Shown piece after piece: positions 24,381-32,098 of a DNA stretch of 41,753 nt. How positions within the stretch are numbered: position 1 is the stretch's first letter; every line of letters begins with the position of its first letter. The DNA lies in NCBI GenBank assembly GCA_023246055.1, contig JAHFJD010000004.1, positions 1 to 41,753 of the forward strand, read 5' to 3'. Position numbers and translations under genes: made by a program. Origin of the DNA: Candidatus Doudnabacteria bacterium (lineage in GTDB: Bacteria > Patescibacteriota > Doudnabacteria > UBA920 > 2-01-FULL-46-14). The notes under the pieces were generated by a model that was given only the letters and a program-made list of their open reading frames with translations, searched no databases and was not told the DNA's origin.

Positions 24381-24655
24381 TGGATGTCAATTGGGACACA
24401 GTAATTGAAACATCCGACCTCATTGTCGCTTGCGAAGGTTGGTGGAAGGGTTCTCCACAACTACTGGGAAGTTTCATGGTCAGAAGCGATTCTCGTCCAG
24501 CCACAGTGCGAGACATTGCCCTGATCGCGTATCAGCAGCTCCATCCTGGCCGCATGTCCGGTATCAGATTCATTGAACCGAAAGACGTCATGGGGATTGA
24601 CAAATTCGACCCTCATTGCAAACGGATCACGTTTCGGTTCAACCGGCCAGCGTGA
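24380..24655 (+). CDS. Hypothetical 91-residue protein coupled to the preceding gene
   Basis: The protein reads MDVNWDTVIETSDLIVACEG and ends DPHCKRITFRFNRPA. It looks like a compact alpha/beta domain; the segment PATVRDIALIAYQQLHPG resembles the helix of a small ubiquitin-like or baseplate-type fold, but I cannot name it. The ATG overlaps the preceding stop (TGATG). A Rho-independent terminator follows 6 bp after its stop. Function unknown. Confidence 0.7.
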   Translation: MDVNWDTVIETSDLIVACEGWWKGSPQLLGSFMVRSDSRPATVRDIALIAYQQLHPGRMSGIRFIEPKDVMGIDKFDPHCKRITFRFNRPA

Positions 24656-24660
24656 CTCGA

Positions 24661-24700
24661 AGCGGTTTGTCCACTCTAACTGGACTGACCGCCTTTTTTT
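24661..24700 (+). terminator. Rho-independent terminator
   Basis: Stem GCGGT..TGTCCA / TGGAC..ACCGC (24662-24692) followed by T7 (24694-24700), directly after the two-gene unit. Confidence 0.9.
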
Positions 24701-24765
24701 ATCCACCTCATCGGCGGACCGCGCTTCGCTTGTTTACTTTACAAAGAACTTACAATTTTCCGATT

Positions 24766-24868
24766 CTCCCCCTCATGAGGGGGAGCTAAAGGGGGTCATA
24801 GTTGGCTTCGAAAATCTTCAAGGTTCTCTATTACCTCCCCTAACCCCTCCTCACGAGGAGGGGAAAAT
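24766..24868. repeat. Family A repeat pair
   Basis: TCCCCCTCATGAGGGGGAG with tail CTAAAGGGGGTCATAG, then a spacer, then CCTCCCCTAACCCCTCC and the hairpin CCTCACGAGGAGGGG. The two units face each other. It ends 5 bp before the glmS stop. Confidence 0.85.
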
Positions 24869-24872
24869 ACTT

Positions 24873-26807
24873 TTATTCTACAGTAACTGATTTCGCTAGA
24901 TTCCTCGGCCGGTCGACATCGCGGCCCAAATTCACTGCTATATAATAGGCAAAGAGTTGCAAGGGAATGGTGTTGAGAAGCGGCTCGAGGAGTTCCATAG
25001 TTTTCGGCACAAATATTATATCATCGGCCACTTCTTTTGCTTCCTCATCGTCTTCCGACGCGATTATCAAGGTCCGCGCGCCCCGCGCCCGCGCTTCCAT
25101 AATATTACTTTTCATTTTTTCAAACAGCTGATTGCGCGTCAAAATTGCGACCACTGGGAAATCCTCGGACACGAGCGCGAGGGGGCCATGTTTCATTTCT
25201 CCTCCCGCATAACCCTCGCTATGAATATAGGAAATTTCTTTGAGCTTGAGCGAGCCTTCCAGCGCCACAGGGTAGTTTACCCCACGGCCGAGAAAAAACA
25301 TATTTTTATAATGAGCATATTTTTTGGCAATTTTTTTGATGTTTTCGGCCTGCTTCAAAATCTCATTCATCTTCCCTGGTATCTCGAGCAGAGATTCCAA
25401 AAATCTTTTCCCTGTTGCCACGTTAACGTGCTTTAGTCGTCCCAACTGCAAGGCATTGAGCAAAAGCAGAGCAACCATGTTAGTGTACGCTTTGGTGGAC
25501 GCCACAGCCATTTCTAGACCTGCGTGAATATACGAACCAGCTTTGGTCTCGCGAGCGATTGTCGAGCCGACCACATTGATAATCCCTCGAACATGCGCGC
25601 CTTTTCGCTTGGCCTCTCTCACAGCCATAATCGTATCCGCAGTCTCACCTGATTGTGAGACAGCATAGACCAAAGTTTTTTTATCAACGATCGGATCGCG
25701 ATAGCGAAATTCGCTGGAAAAATCCACCTCGCAAGGGACTTGCGCCAGTCTCTCAAACGCATATTTGCCGACAAGCCCGGCATAGTAAGCCGTACCGCCT
25801 GAAATGATATTGATTCTTTTCAAATCCCGCAGTTGATCCTCGCTGATATTCAATCCTCCAAGATGGGCTGTCCCCTCTTCCATATCTAACCGCCCACGGA
25901 TCGCGTCCTCAAACACTGTTGGCTGTTCCATGATTTCCTTGAGCATAAAATGCTCGTAACCGCCCTTTTGCGCCTTTGCCTGATCCCAATCAATTTGCAT
26001 CGTACCTTTAGTAATCAGTTCGTCTTTTAGATTGGAAATGCGCAGGTTGTCCCGTGAAATCTCCGCTACCTCACCATCATCGAGAAAAGTCACTTGTTTG
26101 GTATAGGCGAGCATAGGGGTCACGTCAGAAGCAATATAATGCTCCCCTTCAGCCACGCCCACAACCAAGGGACTGCCGAGCCTCGCGGCAATAATTTGGT
26201 CAGGGTGATCAGCGTGCACTGCCAAGAGTCCATATGTGCCACGGACATCGCTAAGGGCTCTGCGCACAGCATTAGCAAGTGTATTTTCACCCCCACCTTT
26301 ATCCTCCCCCCTCAAGGGGGAGGAATTCCCCTCCCTTGCCGTGCCCGCCGAAGCTTCGTGCGAAGGCTGGGAGGGGAGGGGTTGGGGGAGGGTGGAATAA
26401 TAATCCGCAATCAAATGTGCCAGCACCTCGCTGTCAGTATCTGATGTAAATTTATATCCTTTTTTAACAAGCTTCTTTTTGAGCTCGCGGTAGTTTTCAA
26501 TGATGCCATTGTGTACTATGGCCAATTTGCCATCCATTGCGACGTGCGGGTGAGCGTTTTCTTCAGTCACTCCGCCATGCGTAGCCCACCTGGTATGGGC
26601 AATACCGAGCGTACCAGGATAATTTGAGTCTTTCAATTTCCCGACAAGGTTATCAATCTTGCCTACAGCACGAACCCGCTCAATCTTGTTTTCATGTAAC
26701 AAGCAGATACCCGCGCTGTCATAGCCGCGATATTCCAAATCCCGCAGTCCTTGAACGAGGATGGGCAGGGCTTGTTTATTGCCAATGTATCCGACTATGC
26801 CACACAT
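24873..26807 (-). CDS. glmS: Glutamine--fructose-6-phosphate aminotransferase
   Basis: The 644-residue enzyme makes glucosamine-6-phosphate, the entry to cell-wall sugars. The glutaminase domain starts MCGIVGYIGN with the catalytic Cys2, then LRDLEYRGYDSAG, HTRWATHGGVTEENAHPH and IVHNGIIENY. Two SIS sugar-isomerase domains follow (SGGTAYYAGLVGKYAFE, SQSGETADT, then LGRGVNYPVALEGSLKLKEISYIHSEGYAGGEMKHGP in blocks), ending in the usual LAKSVTVE. About 37 residues (139-175) are a family A repeat in frame in the glutaminase domain after HLIADYY. Without it the length matches the family. No glmS riboswitch is evident in the short space upstream. Confidence 0.96.
   Translation of the reverse strand: MCGIVGYIGNKQALPILVQGLRDLEYRGYDSAGICLLHENKIERVRAVGKIDNLVGKLKDSNYPGTLGIAHTRWATHGGVTEENAHPHVAMDGKLAIVHNGIIENYRELKKKLVKKGYKFTSDTDSEVLAHLIADYYSTLPQPLPSQPSHEASAGTAREGNSSPLRGEDKGGGENTLANAVRRALSDVRGTYGLLAVHADHPDQIIAARLGSPLVVGVAEGEHYIASDVTPMLAYTKQVTFLDDGEVAEISRDNLRISNLKDELITKGTMQIDWDQAKAQKGGYEHFMLKEIMEQPTVFEDAIRGRLDMEEGTAHLGGLNISEDQLRDLKRINIISGGTAYYAGLVGKYAFERLAQVPCEVDFSSEFRYRDPIVDKKTLVYAVSQSGETADTIMAVREAKRKGAHVRGIINVVGSTIARETKAGSYIHAGLEMAVASTKAYTNMVALLLLNALQLGRLKHVNVATGKRFLESLLEIPGKMNEILKQAENIKKIAKKYAHYKNMFFLGRGVNYPVALEGSLKLKEISYIHSEGYAGGEMKHGPLALVSEDFPVVAILTRNQLFEKMKSNIMEARARGARTLIIASEDDEEAKEVADDIIFVPKTMELLEPLLNTIPLQLFAYYIAVNLGRDVDRPRNLAKSVTVE
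26283..26393. repeat. Family A repeat inside glmS
   Basis: Two facing units of the CCTCCCC/GGGGAGG type around a CGAAGCTTCG inner hairpin, about 111 bp (37 codons) in frame. The inner hairpin makes this copy longer than the others. Confidence 0.85.
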
Positions 26808-26865
26808 AATTAGTAGCGAATAGAGATTAGAGAAAAACGAATAGTCTTAGAATAGAGAAAAGTAA

Positions 26866-27180
26866 CTACCATTCTCGCTCCGAAGTCTTAGTATTACTTA
26901 TCAACTTTGATAACATCTTTTGCACCTCAATAACTAAAGATTCGGCCTTATTATAATCGATATTTGAATACTGCGATTTGGCAACTATTAATTGTGTTTC
27001 TAATTCAGTTGCTGAACCAAATGAAATATTCATAAACCTTACAAATTCCACTTTATGGTTTCGCGCCCAGCCTTCGGCAATATTGGAAGCAATAGAAATC
27101 GCGGCTCGGGTCATTTGAGGAAACAAAATATATTTCTCATTCTCTGGTAACTGCTTGGCTATTGCGTAGACCTCTTTCAC
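26866..27180 (-). CDS. Four-helix bundle protein (23S rRNA intervening-sequence family), N-terminus damaged
   Basis: The protein has the family pattern KEVYAIAKQLPENEKYILFPQMTRAAISIASNIAEGWAR and FVRFMNISFGSATELETQLIVA. The GTG at 27180 starts downstream of the usual N-terminus. Upstream, the same frame encodes IVWQKAIELV, typical for the family (K-D-L-I-V-W-Q-K-A), but the codon expected to be Leu (TTA) is TAA at 27208-27210, and the only upstream ATG (27235) is out of frame. The gene may be decaying, or may use the GTG. Family members are often encoded within 23S rRNA genes; here it is free-standing and its role is unknown. Confidence 0.75.
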   Translation of the reverse strand: MKEVYAIAKQLPENEKYILFPQMTRAAISIASNIAEGWARNHKVEFVRFMNISFGSATELETQLIVAKSQYSNIDYNKAESLVIEVQKMLSKLISNTKTSEREW

Positions 27181-27265
27181 TAGCTCAATCGCTTTTTGCC
27201 AAACTATTTAATCTTTAATAAGAATTTACTTTCATAACTATTCTCTATGCACTATTCCCTTTTCG

Positions 27266-28108
27266 CTATAACTTATTCCAAACAAATTCAAAAATCATCT
27301 TTTGCGTCTCGTAAAGGCCCTGGTCTTCTATGATAACACCAACTGGTTCGCCTGTCGCGGACAAAGATATCATGGCCACTTTCCCACCGTAAATAATCAT
27401 ATAAGTCGGCGTGCTTTCTTTTTCTGACAGGCATCTCCGCTCATCAAGACCCGCGAGCTCCCCGCCTTTGCCAAAAGCAATAACCCGGTTGGCTACACCC
27501 GCCTTGATTCGATCTTTGTTGAAATTGGAATAAGCTTTGTAGAGATATTGTTTGATGTCAGATGAAGAGTAGACATAATAAGTTGAATTCATAACTCCCC
27601 TTCCACCCCCTCTTATCTTAAGAGGGGGAACTCCTCCCCTTAAACTAAGGGGAGGTTGGGAGGGGTTATTACTCATTGTCGCTAGCACGTCCTGCAAGAT
27701 GATTCTCAAGCCTGCGCTACCTTCATAATATTTGGCCACAGGCCGCGCGCCGGATTTTTCGTACAAGGATTCCAATTCTGGCAAAGATTTGCTAATATGA
27801 ACCTTAAGTGTGTCCAAAGACCGCTTCTTGTTTTCGACAGCATCGAGAAGCTTCTGCGGCGGCTCAGCCACGAAATACTGCTTTTTCTGATCTTTCCCGC
27901 CAGAGGTGGATCGAGATTGGTATTGCTTGTAAAAACTCACCACACCAAGCTTCAGAAGCCGCTCGAGAATGTCATAAGTGGTGCCGCGATTGACTTGTGA
28001 CTGTTTGGCTATCGCGCTTGCTGGTGCTGGACCTAAAGAAATCGAGGCCAAATATACAGAAATTTCCTTTTCATCTAGACCAAACTGTAGGAGATTTTCT
28101 ACAATCAT
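27266..28108 (-). CDS. TrmB-family transcriptional regulator
   Basis: The 280-residue protein has an N-terminal winged helix (LLQFGLDEKEISVYLASISLG ... SAIAKQSQVNRGTTYDILERLLKLG), a linker coiled coil (about residues 88-118) and a C-terminal ligand-type domain (YYEGSAGLRIILQDVL ... YMIIYGGKVAMISL). TrmB proteins usually respond to sugars. About 28 residues (147-174, NNPSQPPLSLRGG...GGGRGVMN) are a family A repeat in frame between helices of the C-terminal domain. A promoter lies just upstream of its ATG and the inositol-phosphatase-like gene diverges from it. Confidence 0.85.
   Translation of the reverse strand: MIVENLLQFGLDEKEISVYLASISLGPAPASAIAKQSQVNRGTTYDILERLLKLGVVSFYKQYQSRSTSGGKDQKKQYFVAEPPQKLLDAVENKKRSLDTLKVHISKSLPELESLYEKSGARPVAKYYEGSAGLRIILQDVLATMSNNPSQPPLSLRGGVPPLKIRGGGRGVMNSTYYVYSSSDIKQYLYKAYSNFNKDRIKAGVANRVIAFGKGGELAGLDERRCLSEKESTPTYMIIYGGKVAMISLSATGEPVGVIIEDQGLYETQKMIFEFVWNKL
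27587..27670. repeat. Family A repeat inside the TrmB-type gene
   Basis: CCTCTTATCTTAAGAGGG and CTCCCCTTAAACTAAGGGGAG hairpins, about 84 bp (28 codons), in frame. The hairpin centres TCTTAAGA and TTAAACTAA match the intergenic copies at 28281-28365. Confidence 0.85.
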
Positions 28109-28138
28109 TGACAGAAATCTTAAAATAATGATAAAATA

Positions 28139-28167
28139 AGGGTATCAAACGCTATTCTTATTGTCAA
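28139..28167 (-). promoter_or_regulatory. Promoter of the TrmB-type gene
   Basis: A perfect TTGACA (28162-28167) with a 17-bp spacer to TACCCT (28139-28144), minus strand. Start predicted near 28132, about 24 bp before the ATG at 28108. Confidence 0.55.
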
Positions 28168-28280
28168 GTATCTTCTACAGAAATATGTTGATAATTCTAA
28201 ATAATTTACCCGCCCTTCCGAAGTCCCGTCTGACTTGACGGAGGAGGGTCAAGTGAAGTCTACAAAATTAAGAAGCAACT

Positions 28281-28365
28281 TCTCCCCTTAAGCTAAGGGG
28301 AGATTGAGAGGGGTTATGAAATCCTCGTAACTCACCCGGCCCTCTCTTATCTTAAGAGAGGGAAG
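28281..28365. repeat. Family A repeat pair
   Basis: CTCCCCTTAAGCTAAGGGGAG with tail ATTGAGAGGGGTTATG, then CACCCGGCCCTCTCTTATC and its hairpin. It lies 10 bp before the start of the inositol-phosphatase-like gene; its purine-rich end (AAGAGAGGGAAG) may be that gene's ribosome site. Confidence 0.8.
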
Positions 28366-28374
28366 AAAAGACCC

Positions 28375-29127
28375 ATGTACGAAAAACAACTCAAAATTGC
28401 CATCGCCGCAGTAAAAGCATCGGAAAAAACCTTCCGGAAATATTTTGGCACTAAAACAAAACTGCAAAATAAATCCGGCGATTTTCGAAACCTCGTGTCT
28501 TTAGCGGACAAAACCATTGAAAAAGAAATCAGGAAATATATTCTTACCAAATTTCCTAAGCATGGGTTTGTTGGTGAAGAGAACGGCAGTGTGAATCGAA
28601 AGGCAGAGTTCAAATGGGTGCTTGACCCGATAGACGGCACCTCGAACTACATCAACGGACTATCGAGTTGCGTCATCTCCCTAGCGCTTTTAAAAAAAGA
28701 AAAAACGGTGCTGGCTGTCGTGTATGTGCCAATGTTGCGGGAATTGTATACAGCTATTCTGGGACAAGGAGCCTTATGCAATGGCCAACCCGTTCGCGTA
28801 TCAAATAAAACGGATTTACATCTCGGCTTTGGAGCCCTCGGCTGGAGCAGAGACATAAAATTTGCAGTTAGACTGTTTTCCAAGCTTCTCCCCAAAGTCT
28901 TGAGCCTGCGCGTCGCAGGATCGGGAACATTTACCCTCTGCAATGTCGCCAAGGGTAATTATGATTTTTTTGTTGGAAAAGGCAATCCTGCAATTTGGGA
29001 TATCGTGGCTGGCGAGCTGATAGTAAAAGAAGCGGGAGGAGCAGTAGTAAACCTCAAAAAAAAACCGCCAATACAAATCGCAGCTAACAAAATGCTGGCC
29101 GCGAAAATATTCAAACTTTTCAAATAA
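28375..29127 (+). CDS. Inositol monophosphatase family protein
   Basis: The 250-residue enzyme shows the Mg2+-dependent phosphatase signatures: FVGEENGS (canonical GEE), DPIDGTSNYINGL (metal site D-P-x-D-G-T), and the C-terminal AIWDIVAGELIVKEAGGAVV. It belongs to the SuhB/IMPase superfamily. The substrate may be inositol phosphate, fructose-1,6-bisphosphate or PAP. Given the neighbouring gap and pgk genes, a sugar phosphate is plausible but unproven. It is divergent from the TrmB-type regulator and convergent with the cupin gene, with a perfect palindrome between the two ends. Confidence 0.92.
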   Translation: MYEKQLKIAIAAVKASEKTFRKYFGTKTKLQNKSGDFRNLVSLADKTIEKEIRKYILTKFPKHGFVGEENGSVNRKAEFKWVLDPIDGTSNYINGLSSCVISLALLKKEKTVLAVVYVPMLRELYTAILGQGALCNGQPVRVSNKTDLHLGFGALGWSRDIKFAVRLFSKLLPKVLSLRVAGSGTFTLCNVAKGNYDFFVGKGNPAIWDIVAGELIVKEAGGAVVNLKKKPPIQIAANKMLAAKIFKLFK

Positions 29128-29134
29128 TCCGATC

Positions 29135-29168
29135 TCCGCATTTTTATGCAATTGCATAAAAATGCGGA
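29135..29168. repeat. 34-bp perfect palindrome between convergent genes
   Basis: Arms of 17 bases (TCCGCATTTTTATGCAA) with no loop; a run of A follows on the right. It lies 7 bp after one stop codon and 6 bp before the other, so it probably works as a bidirectional transcript end, although the fold lacks a loop in the DNA form. Confidence 0.92.
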
Positions 29169-29174
29169 AAAAAA

Positions 29175-29639
29175 TTAACGGGGATTGTATTTTTTTTGTA
29201 GACGTGAAAAATCATCAGCCAGCCGTATGGCATCGTGAAGCTCTGGAGAGGAAACTTCCAAAACCTGCACGTTATCCTTCGGGGCTGATATCCGGTGAAC
29301 AGTCTGCGCCTGGCAATGAAACACCATTCCGGGTTTGGCTTGAAATTTTTTCATATCAAGAGCAATGGTTGGATGCCCTTCGAGAACCAGCCAGCTTTCA
29401 GCTTTGATCTTGTGCTTTTGCAGAGAAAACCTCTTACCCTTTTCAAAATACATTATTTTTCCGGCATAGCGGTTGGTAAAAATCAGCCACACCTCCCCGC
29501 CCCAAGGCTTTTCCTGAGCAATCGGCTTCACAAGGCCACTCCCACCCCGGTGTAGAGCTTTGCTCACAGCAAATCCGTCTTTGTAGATTTTTATTTTTCC
29601 AAAACGTTTTTCGATGAGCTTGCGGATTGCGGAATTCAT
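29175..29639 (-). CDS. Cupin protein, mannose-6-phosphate isomerase type-2 like
   Basis: The 154-residue protein (ATG 29639) has one cupin barrel: KPWGGEVWLIFTNRYAGKIM, KGKRFSLQKHKIKAESWLVLEG (motif 1 with the metal-binding His), then KPGMVFHCQAQTVHRI (motif 2). This resembles the C-terminal isomerase part of ManC/ManA type-2 enzymes. With the nucleotidyltransferase fusion upstream it may serve nucleotide-sugar synthesis. A GTG at 29648 is an alternative start but it belongs to the adjoining family A repeat. Confidence 0.85.
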   Translation of the reverse strand: MNSAIRKLIEKRFGKIKIYKDGFAVSKALHRGGSGLVKPIAQEKPWGGEVWLIFTNRYAGKIMYFEKGKRFSLQKHKIKAESWLVLEGHPTIALDMKKFQAKPGMVFHCQAQTVHRISAPKDNVQVLEVSSPELHDAIRLADDFSRLQKKYNPR

Positions 29640-29645
29640 AACTTT

Positions 29646-29684
29646 CACCCCTCCCTTGCCCTCCCCCTCAAGGGGAGGGAATTA
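29646..29684. repeat. Family A repeat between gap and the cupin gene
   Basis: ACCCCTCCCTTGCCCTCC, then the hairpin CCCTCAAGGGGAGGG. It ends at the gap stop codon (29682-29684) and lies directly before the cupin gene's start. Confidence 0.85.
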
Positions 29685-30698
29685 TGTACTGATTCGATTA
29701 GCTAGATATTCGAGAAGGCTAGTGAGCTGGGTGACATAGCCCCATTCATTGTCATACCAGGCCAGGACGTTTACAAACGAGCCGTCCACGACCTCTGTGG
29801 ACAGCAAATCAATAGTCGCACCGGCAGGGTTGCCCTGATAATCGCGCGACACCAGGGGCAGGTCAGAAACCGCGAGTTGGCCTTTGAGATGAGTCTTACT
29901 GGCTTTGATAAATGCATCGTTAATAGTTTTTGCCATGGTCTTTTTATTCAATTGTGCGGAAAAGGCAAGAACGGACGGATCAAGCACTGGCACACGAAAC
30001 GACATGCCGGAAATTTTATCTTTAAGCTTTGGGAACATCTTGCCAATGGTTTGGGTGACACCTGTGGTTGATGGAATGATCGACTGACTTGCGGCCCTGG
30101 CGCGTCGCAAATCTCTATGGGAGTTGTCCACCAAGCTTTGATCAGATGTAAAGGCATGGACTGTGTTGATGAAACCCCGCTGGATGCCGAAATTTTCTTC
30201 GAGGACTTTCACAACGAGCGAGGAACAGATAGAGGTGCATGAGGCCCCGGATATTATTTTGTGCTTTTTTGGATCAAAAGTTTTGTGATTTACCCCGTAA
30301 ACCAGCGTGGCTTCTAGGTCGTGGCCGGGCGCGCTCACCACCACGTACCTGGCGCCGGCTTTAATATGCTGTGCGGCTTCTGCACGATTCTTATGTTTTC
30401 CGGTAGCGTCCAAGACCAAGTCGGTTTTGTACTTCCGCCAGGGCAAATCAAAGCTCTCGGTTTCTTGGATGAATGGAACGGCCTTGCCTTCAATAACTAA
30501 ATTCTTTCCCTTCACCTTCACTTCTTTGTCCCACAAGCCATAGGTAGAATCATATTTGAGAAGGTGCGCGTAGGTTTCGAGATCGGAACGGCTGTTGCTA
30601 GCCACAATCTCAAAATGCGGATTATTCCAGGCAATCCGGAGAAATATCCGGCCGATTCTCCCCAGTCCATTTATCGCAAGTCTAATTGGTTTTGCCAT
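29682..30698 (-). CDS. gap: Glyceraldehyde-3-phosphate dehydrogenase
   Basis: The 338-residue glycolytic enzyme has the NAD(P) fold GLGRIGRIFLR, the catalytic Cys154 in GASCTSICSS (usual form SCTTN, here Asn is replaced by Ile), His181 in NTVHAFT, and RRARAASQSIIPSTTG. In the loop that chooses the cofactor, the usual N-D-L-T-D reads N-S-R-S-D (residues 35-39): the acidic residue that excludes NADP is Ser and is followed by Arg, which points to NADP use. ATG 30698 follows AAGGA. It lies between pgk and the cupin gene on one strand. Confidence 0.95.
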   Translation of the reverse strand: MAKPIRLAINGLGRIGRIFLRIAWNNPHFEIVASNSRSDLETYAHLLKYDSTYGLWDKEVKVKGKNLVIEGKAVPFIQETESFDLPWRKYKTDLVLDATGKHKNRAEAAQHIKAGARYVVVSAPGHDLEATLVYGVNHKTFDPKKHKIISGASCTSICSSLVVKVLEENFGIQRGFINTVHAFTSDQSLVDNSHRDLRRARAASQSIIPSTTGVTQTIGKMFPKLKDKISGMSFRVPVLDPSVLAFSAQLNKKTMAKTINDAFIKASKTHLKGQLAVSDLPLVSRDYQGNPAGATIDLLSTEVVDGSFVNVLAWYDNEWGYVTQLTSLLEYLANRIST

Positions 30699-30730
30699 CT
30701 AGCTTATTCCTTATTAGCTTAATGCTTAAC

Positions 30731-30806
30731 TTTATCCCGTTCAAAATCACGCCCGCGCTTACGCGCCCGAAGGGCCTGGGGGCGGGACTATTTTGAACGG
30801 GATAAA
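30731..30806. repeat. Inverted-repeat element at the pgk 3' end
   Basis: Seventeen-base ends TTTATCCCGTTCAAAAT and ATTTTGAACGGGATAAA match perfectly, with an inner GC-rich hairpin (CGCCCGCGC...). The last five pgk codons and its stop (LSRSK, TAG) lie inside the right arm. Confidence 0.9.
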
Positions 30807-32020
30807 TATTTCATCACCGGAAATTCTTTGCCCGCCAAGAACTCTAACGAAGCTCCCCCACCGGTCGAAACATGCGTAAACTTTCCTTGCCAGCCATAGC
30901 GCTCCACAATGCTTTCCGTATCGCCTCCCCCGATCACTGTTATGGCGGAGCTTCCGATCATGGCTTCGGCGATTTTTTTCGTGCCGATCGCAAACCGCTC
31001 TTCTTCAAACACTCCCATCGGCCCGTTGGCAAAAATCATTTTGGCGGTTTTTAAAATGTCTGAATAAAGGTCGATCGTCCGTGGACCGATGTCAAAATAA
31101 GACCAATTTTTTTCAAGGTGTTCGCCGGTGTCGAGATTTACCACTCTAATGTCCGAACTTTCGCCACTCTCCGCAGAAAGCATATCAATAGGCAGCACTA
31201 TTTTATCGCCTGCTTCTTGGAGCAGTCTCCTGCAAATTTCCAGATAATCCTGCTTCTCCCCCCGGGAGGCATCTACAAATACGTCCTCTACCTTTGATTT
31301 TTCAACAGCCATCCCTTTAGCCTTAAAGAAAGTGTTCGCGAGAGCTCCGCCGATTAGAATCCTGTCAGCCTTATGAATTAGGTTCTGCAGCACACCGACG
31401 CGATCAGAAATCTTGGCCCCGCCCTGCACCGCCACAAACGGATGTTTTGGTGCTTCCAATAATTCAGAAAGGATTCGGATTTCCTTTTCAAACAAAAACC
31501 CGCAACAGGATGGTAAAATTTCTAAAATTCCAGTGGTAGACGCATGAATCCGCATGGCTTGCGCAAAACCCTCATAAACAATAAATTCAAAACCTTTACA
31601 TAATTGTTTTGCAAATTCCGGGTCGGCGGCTTCTTCCTCGGGATGAAAACGGACATTCTCGAGCATAGTCAATTCCCCAGGCTTCATAGCTTTGATCTGC
31701 TTTTCCACCTCTGAACCGACACATTCTGAAAGTGCCTTGACCGGACGGCCAAGCAGTTTGGATAATCTGTCTGCGATCGGTTTTGTGCGCATCCCCTCGA
31801 CAACTTTTCCACCCGGTCTGCGCACATATGTCAAAAAACCTATGGAACAGCCTTGCTGCAAAAGATATTCAATAGTTGGCAGAGTCGCGCGAATCCGCGT
31901 GTCATCCGGGACTATCCAACTGCCATTTTTCTCAGTCAAAGTAATGTCATAAGGCGCGCGCAGCAGAATTTTTTTACCTTGCACATCTGCCTCCTTCAGG
32001 GTTTTTAGATTATATTTCAC
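30788..32020 (-). CDS. pgk: Phosphoglycerate kinase, divergent
   Basis: The 410-residue enzyme makes ATP from 1,3-bisphosphoglycerate. Conserved blocks: DDTRIRATLPTIEYLL, GGAKISDRVGVLQNL, FANGPMGVFE and GGGDTESIVERYG. In the N-terminal substrate domain some usual residues differ: RVDFNVP reads RAPYDIT, and DAFGTAHRAHAS reads EGFAQAMRIHAS. The start is GTG 32020, inside the right end of an inverted-repeat element, and the stop is inside another (30731-30806). It sits directly upstream of gap on the minus strand. Confidence 0.93.
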   Translation of the reverse strand: MKYNLKTLKEADVQGKKILLRAPYDITLTEKNGSWIVPDDTRIRATLPTIEYLLQQGCSIGFLTYVRRPGGKVVEGMRTKPIADRLSKLLGRPVKALSECVGSEVEKQIKAMKPGELTMLENVRFHPEEEAADPEFAKQLCKGFEFIVYEGFAQAMRIHASTTGILEILPSCCGFLFEKEIRILSELLEAPKHPFVAVQGGAKISDRVGVLQNLIHKADRILIGGALANTFFKAKGMAVEKSKVEDVFVDASRGEKQDYLEICRRLLQEAGDKIVLPIDMLSAESGESSDIRVVNLDTGEHLEKNWSYFDIGPRTIDLYSDILKTAKMIFANGPMGVFEEERFAIGTKKIAEAMIGSSAITVIGGGDTESIVERYGWQGKFTHVSTGGGASLEFLAGKEFPVMKYLSRSK

Positions 32021-32097
32021 CCCGTTAGAAATCCTTGCGCTTAATTATCAAAGCTGCAAAAGTTTTTTCCATTCCATTAATTTGATTTCTAACGGGG
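32020..32097. mobile_element. MITE-like element, CCCCGTTAGAAATC ends
   Basis: Perfect 14-base terminal inverted repeats (32020-32033 and 32084-32097), 78 bp in total, no coding capacity. A second copy of 80 bp is at 39723-39802 with the same ends but a different interior. It fills the gap between the nucleotidyltransferase fusion and pgk and supplies the pgk GTG start. Confidence 0.8.
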
Positions 32098-32098
32098 C

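Noticed and set aside
24600-24872. glmS-type riboswitch or ribozyme
   Set aside because: The region is downstream of glmS, and the space upstream of its start (26808-26865) is too short and shows no ribozyme core.
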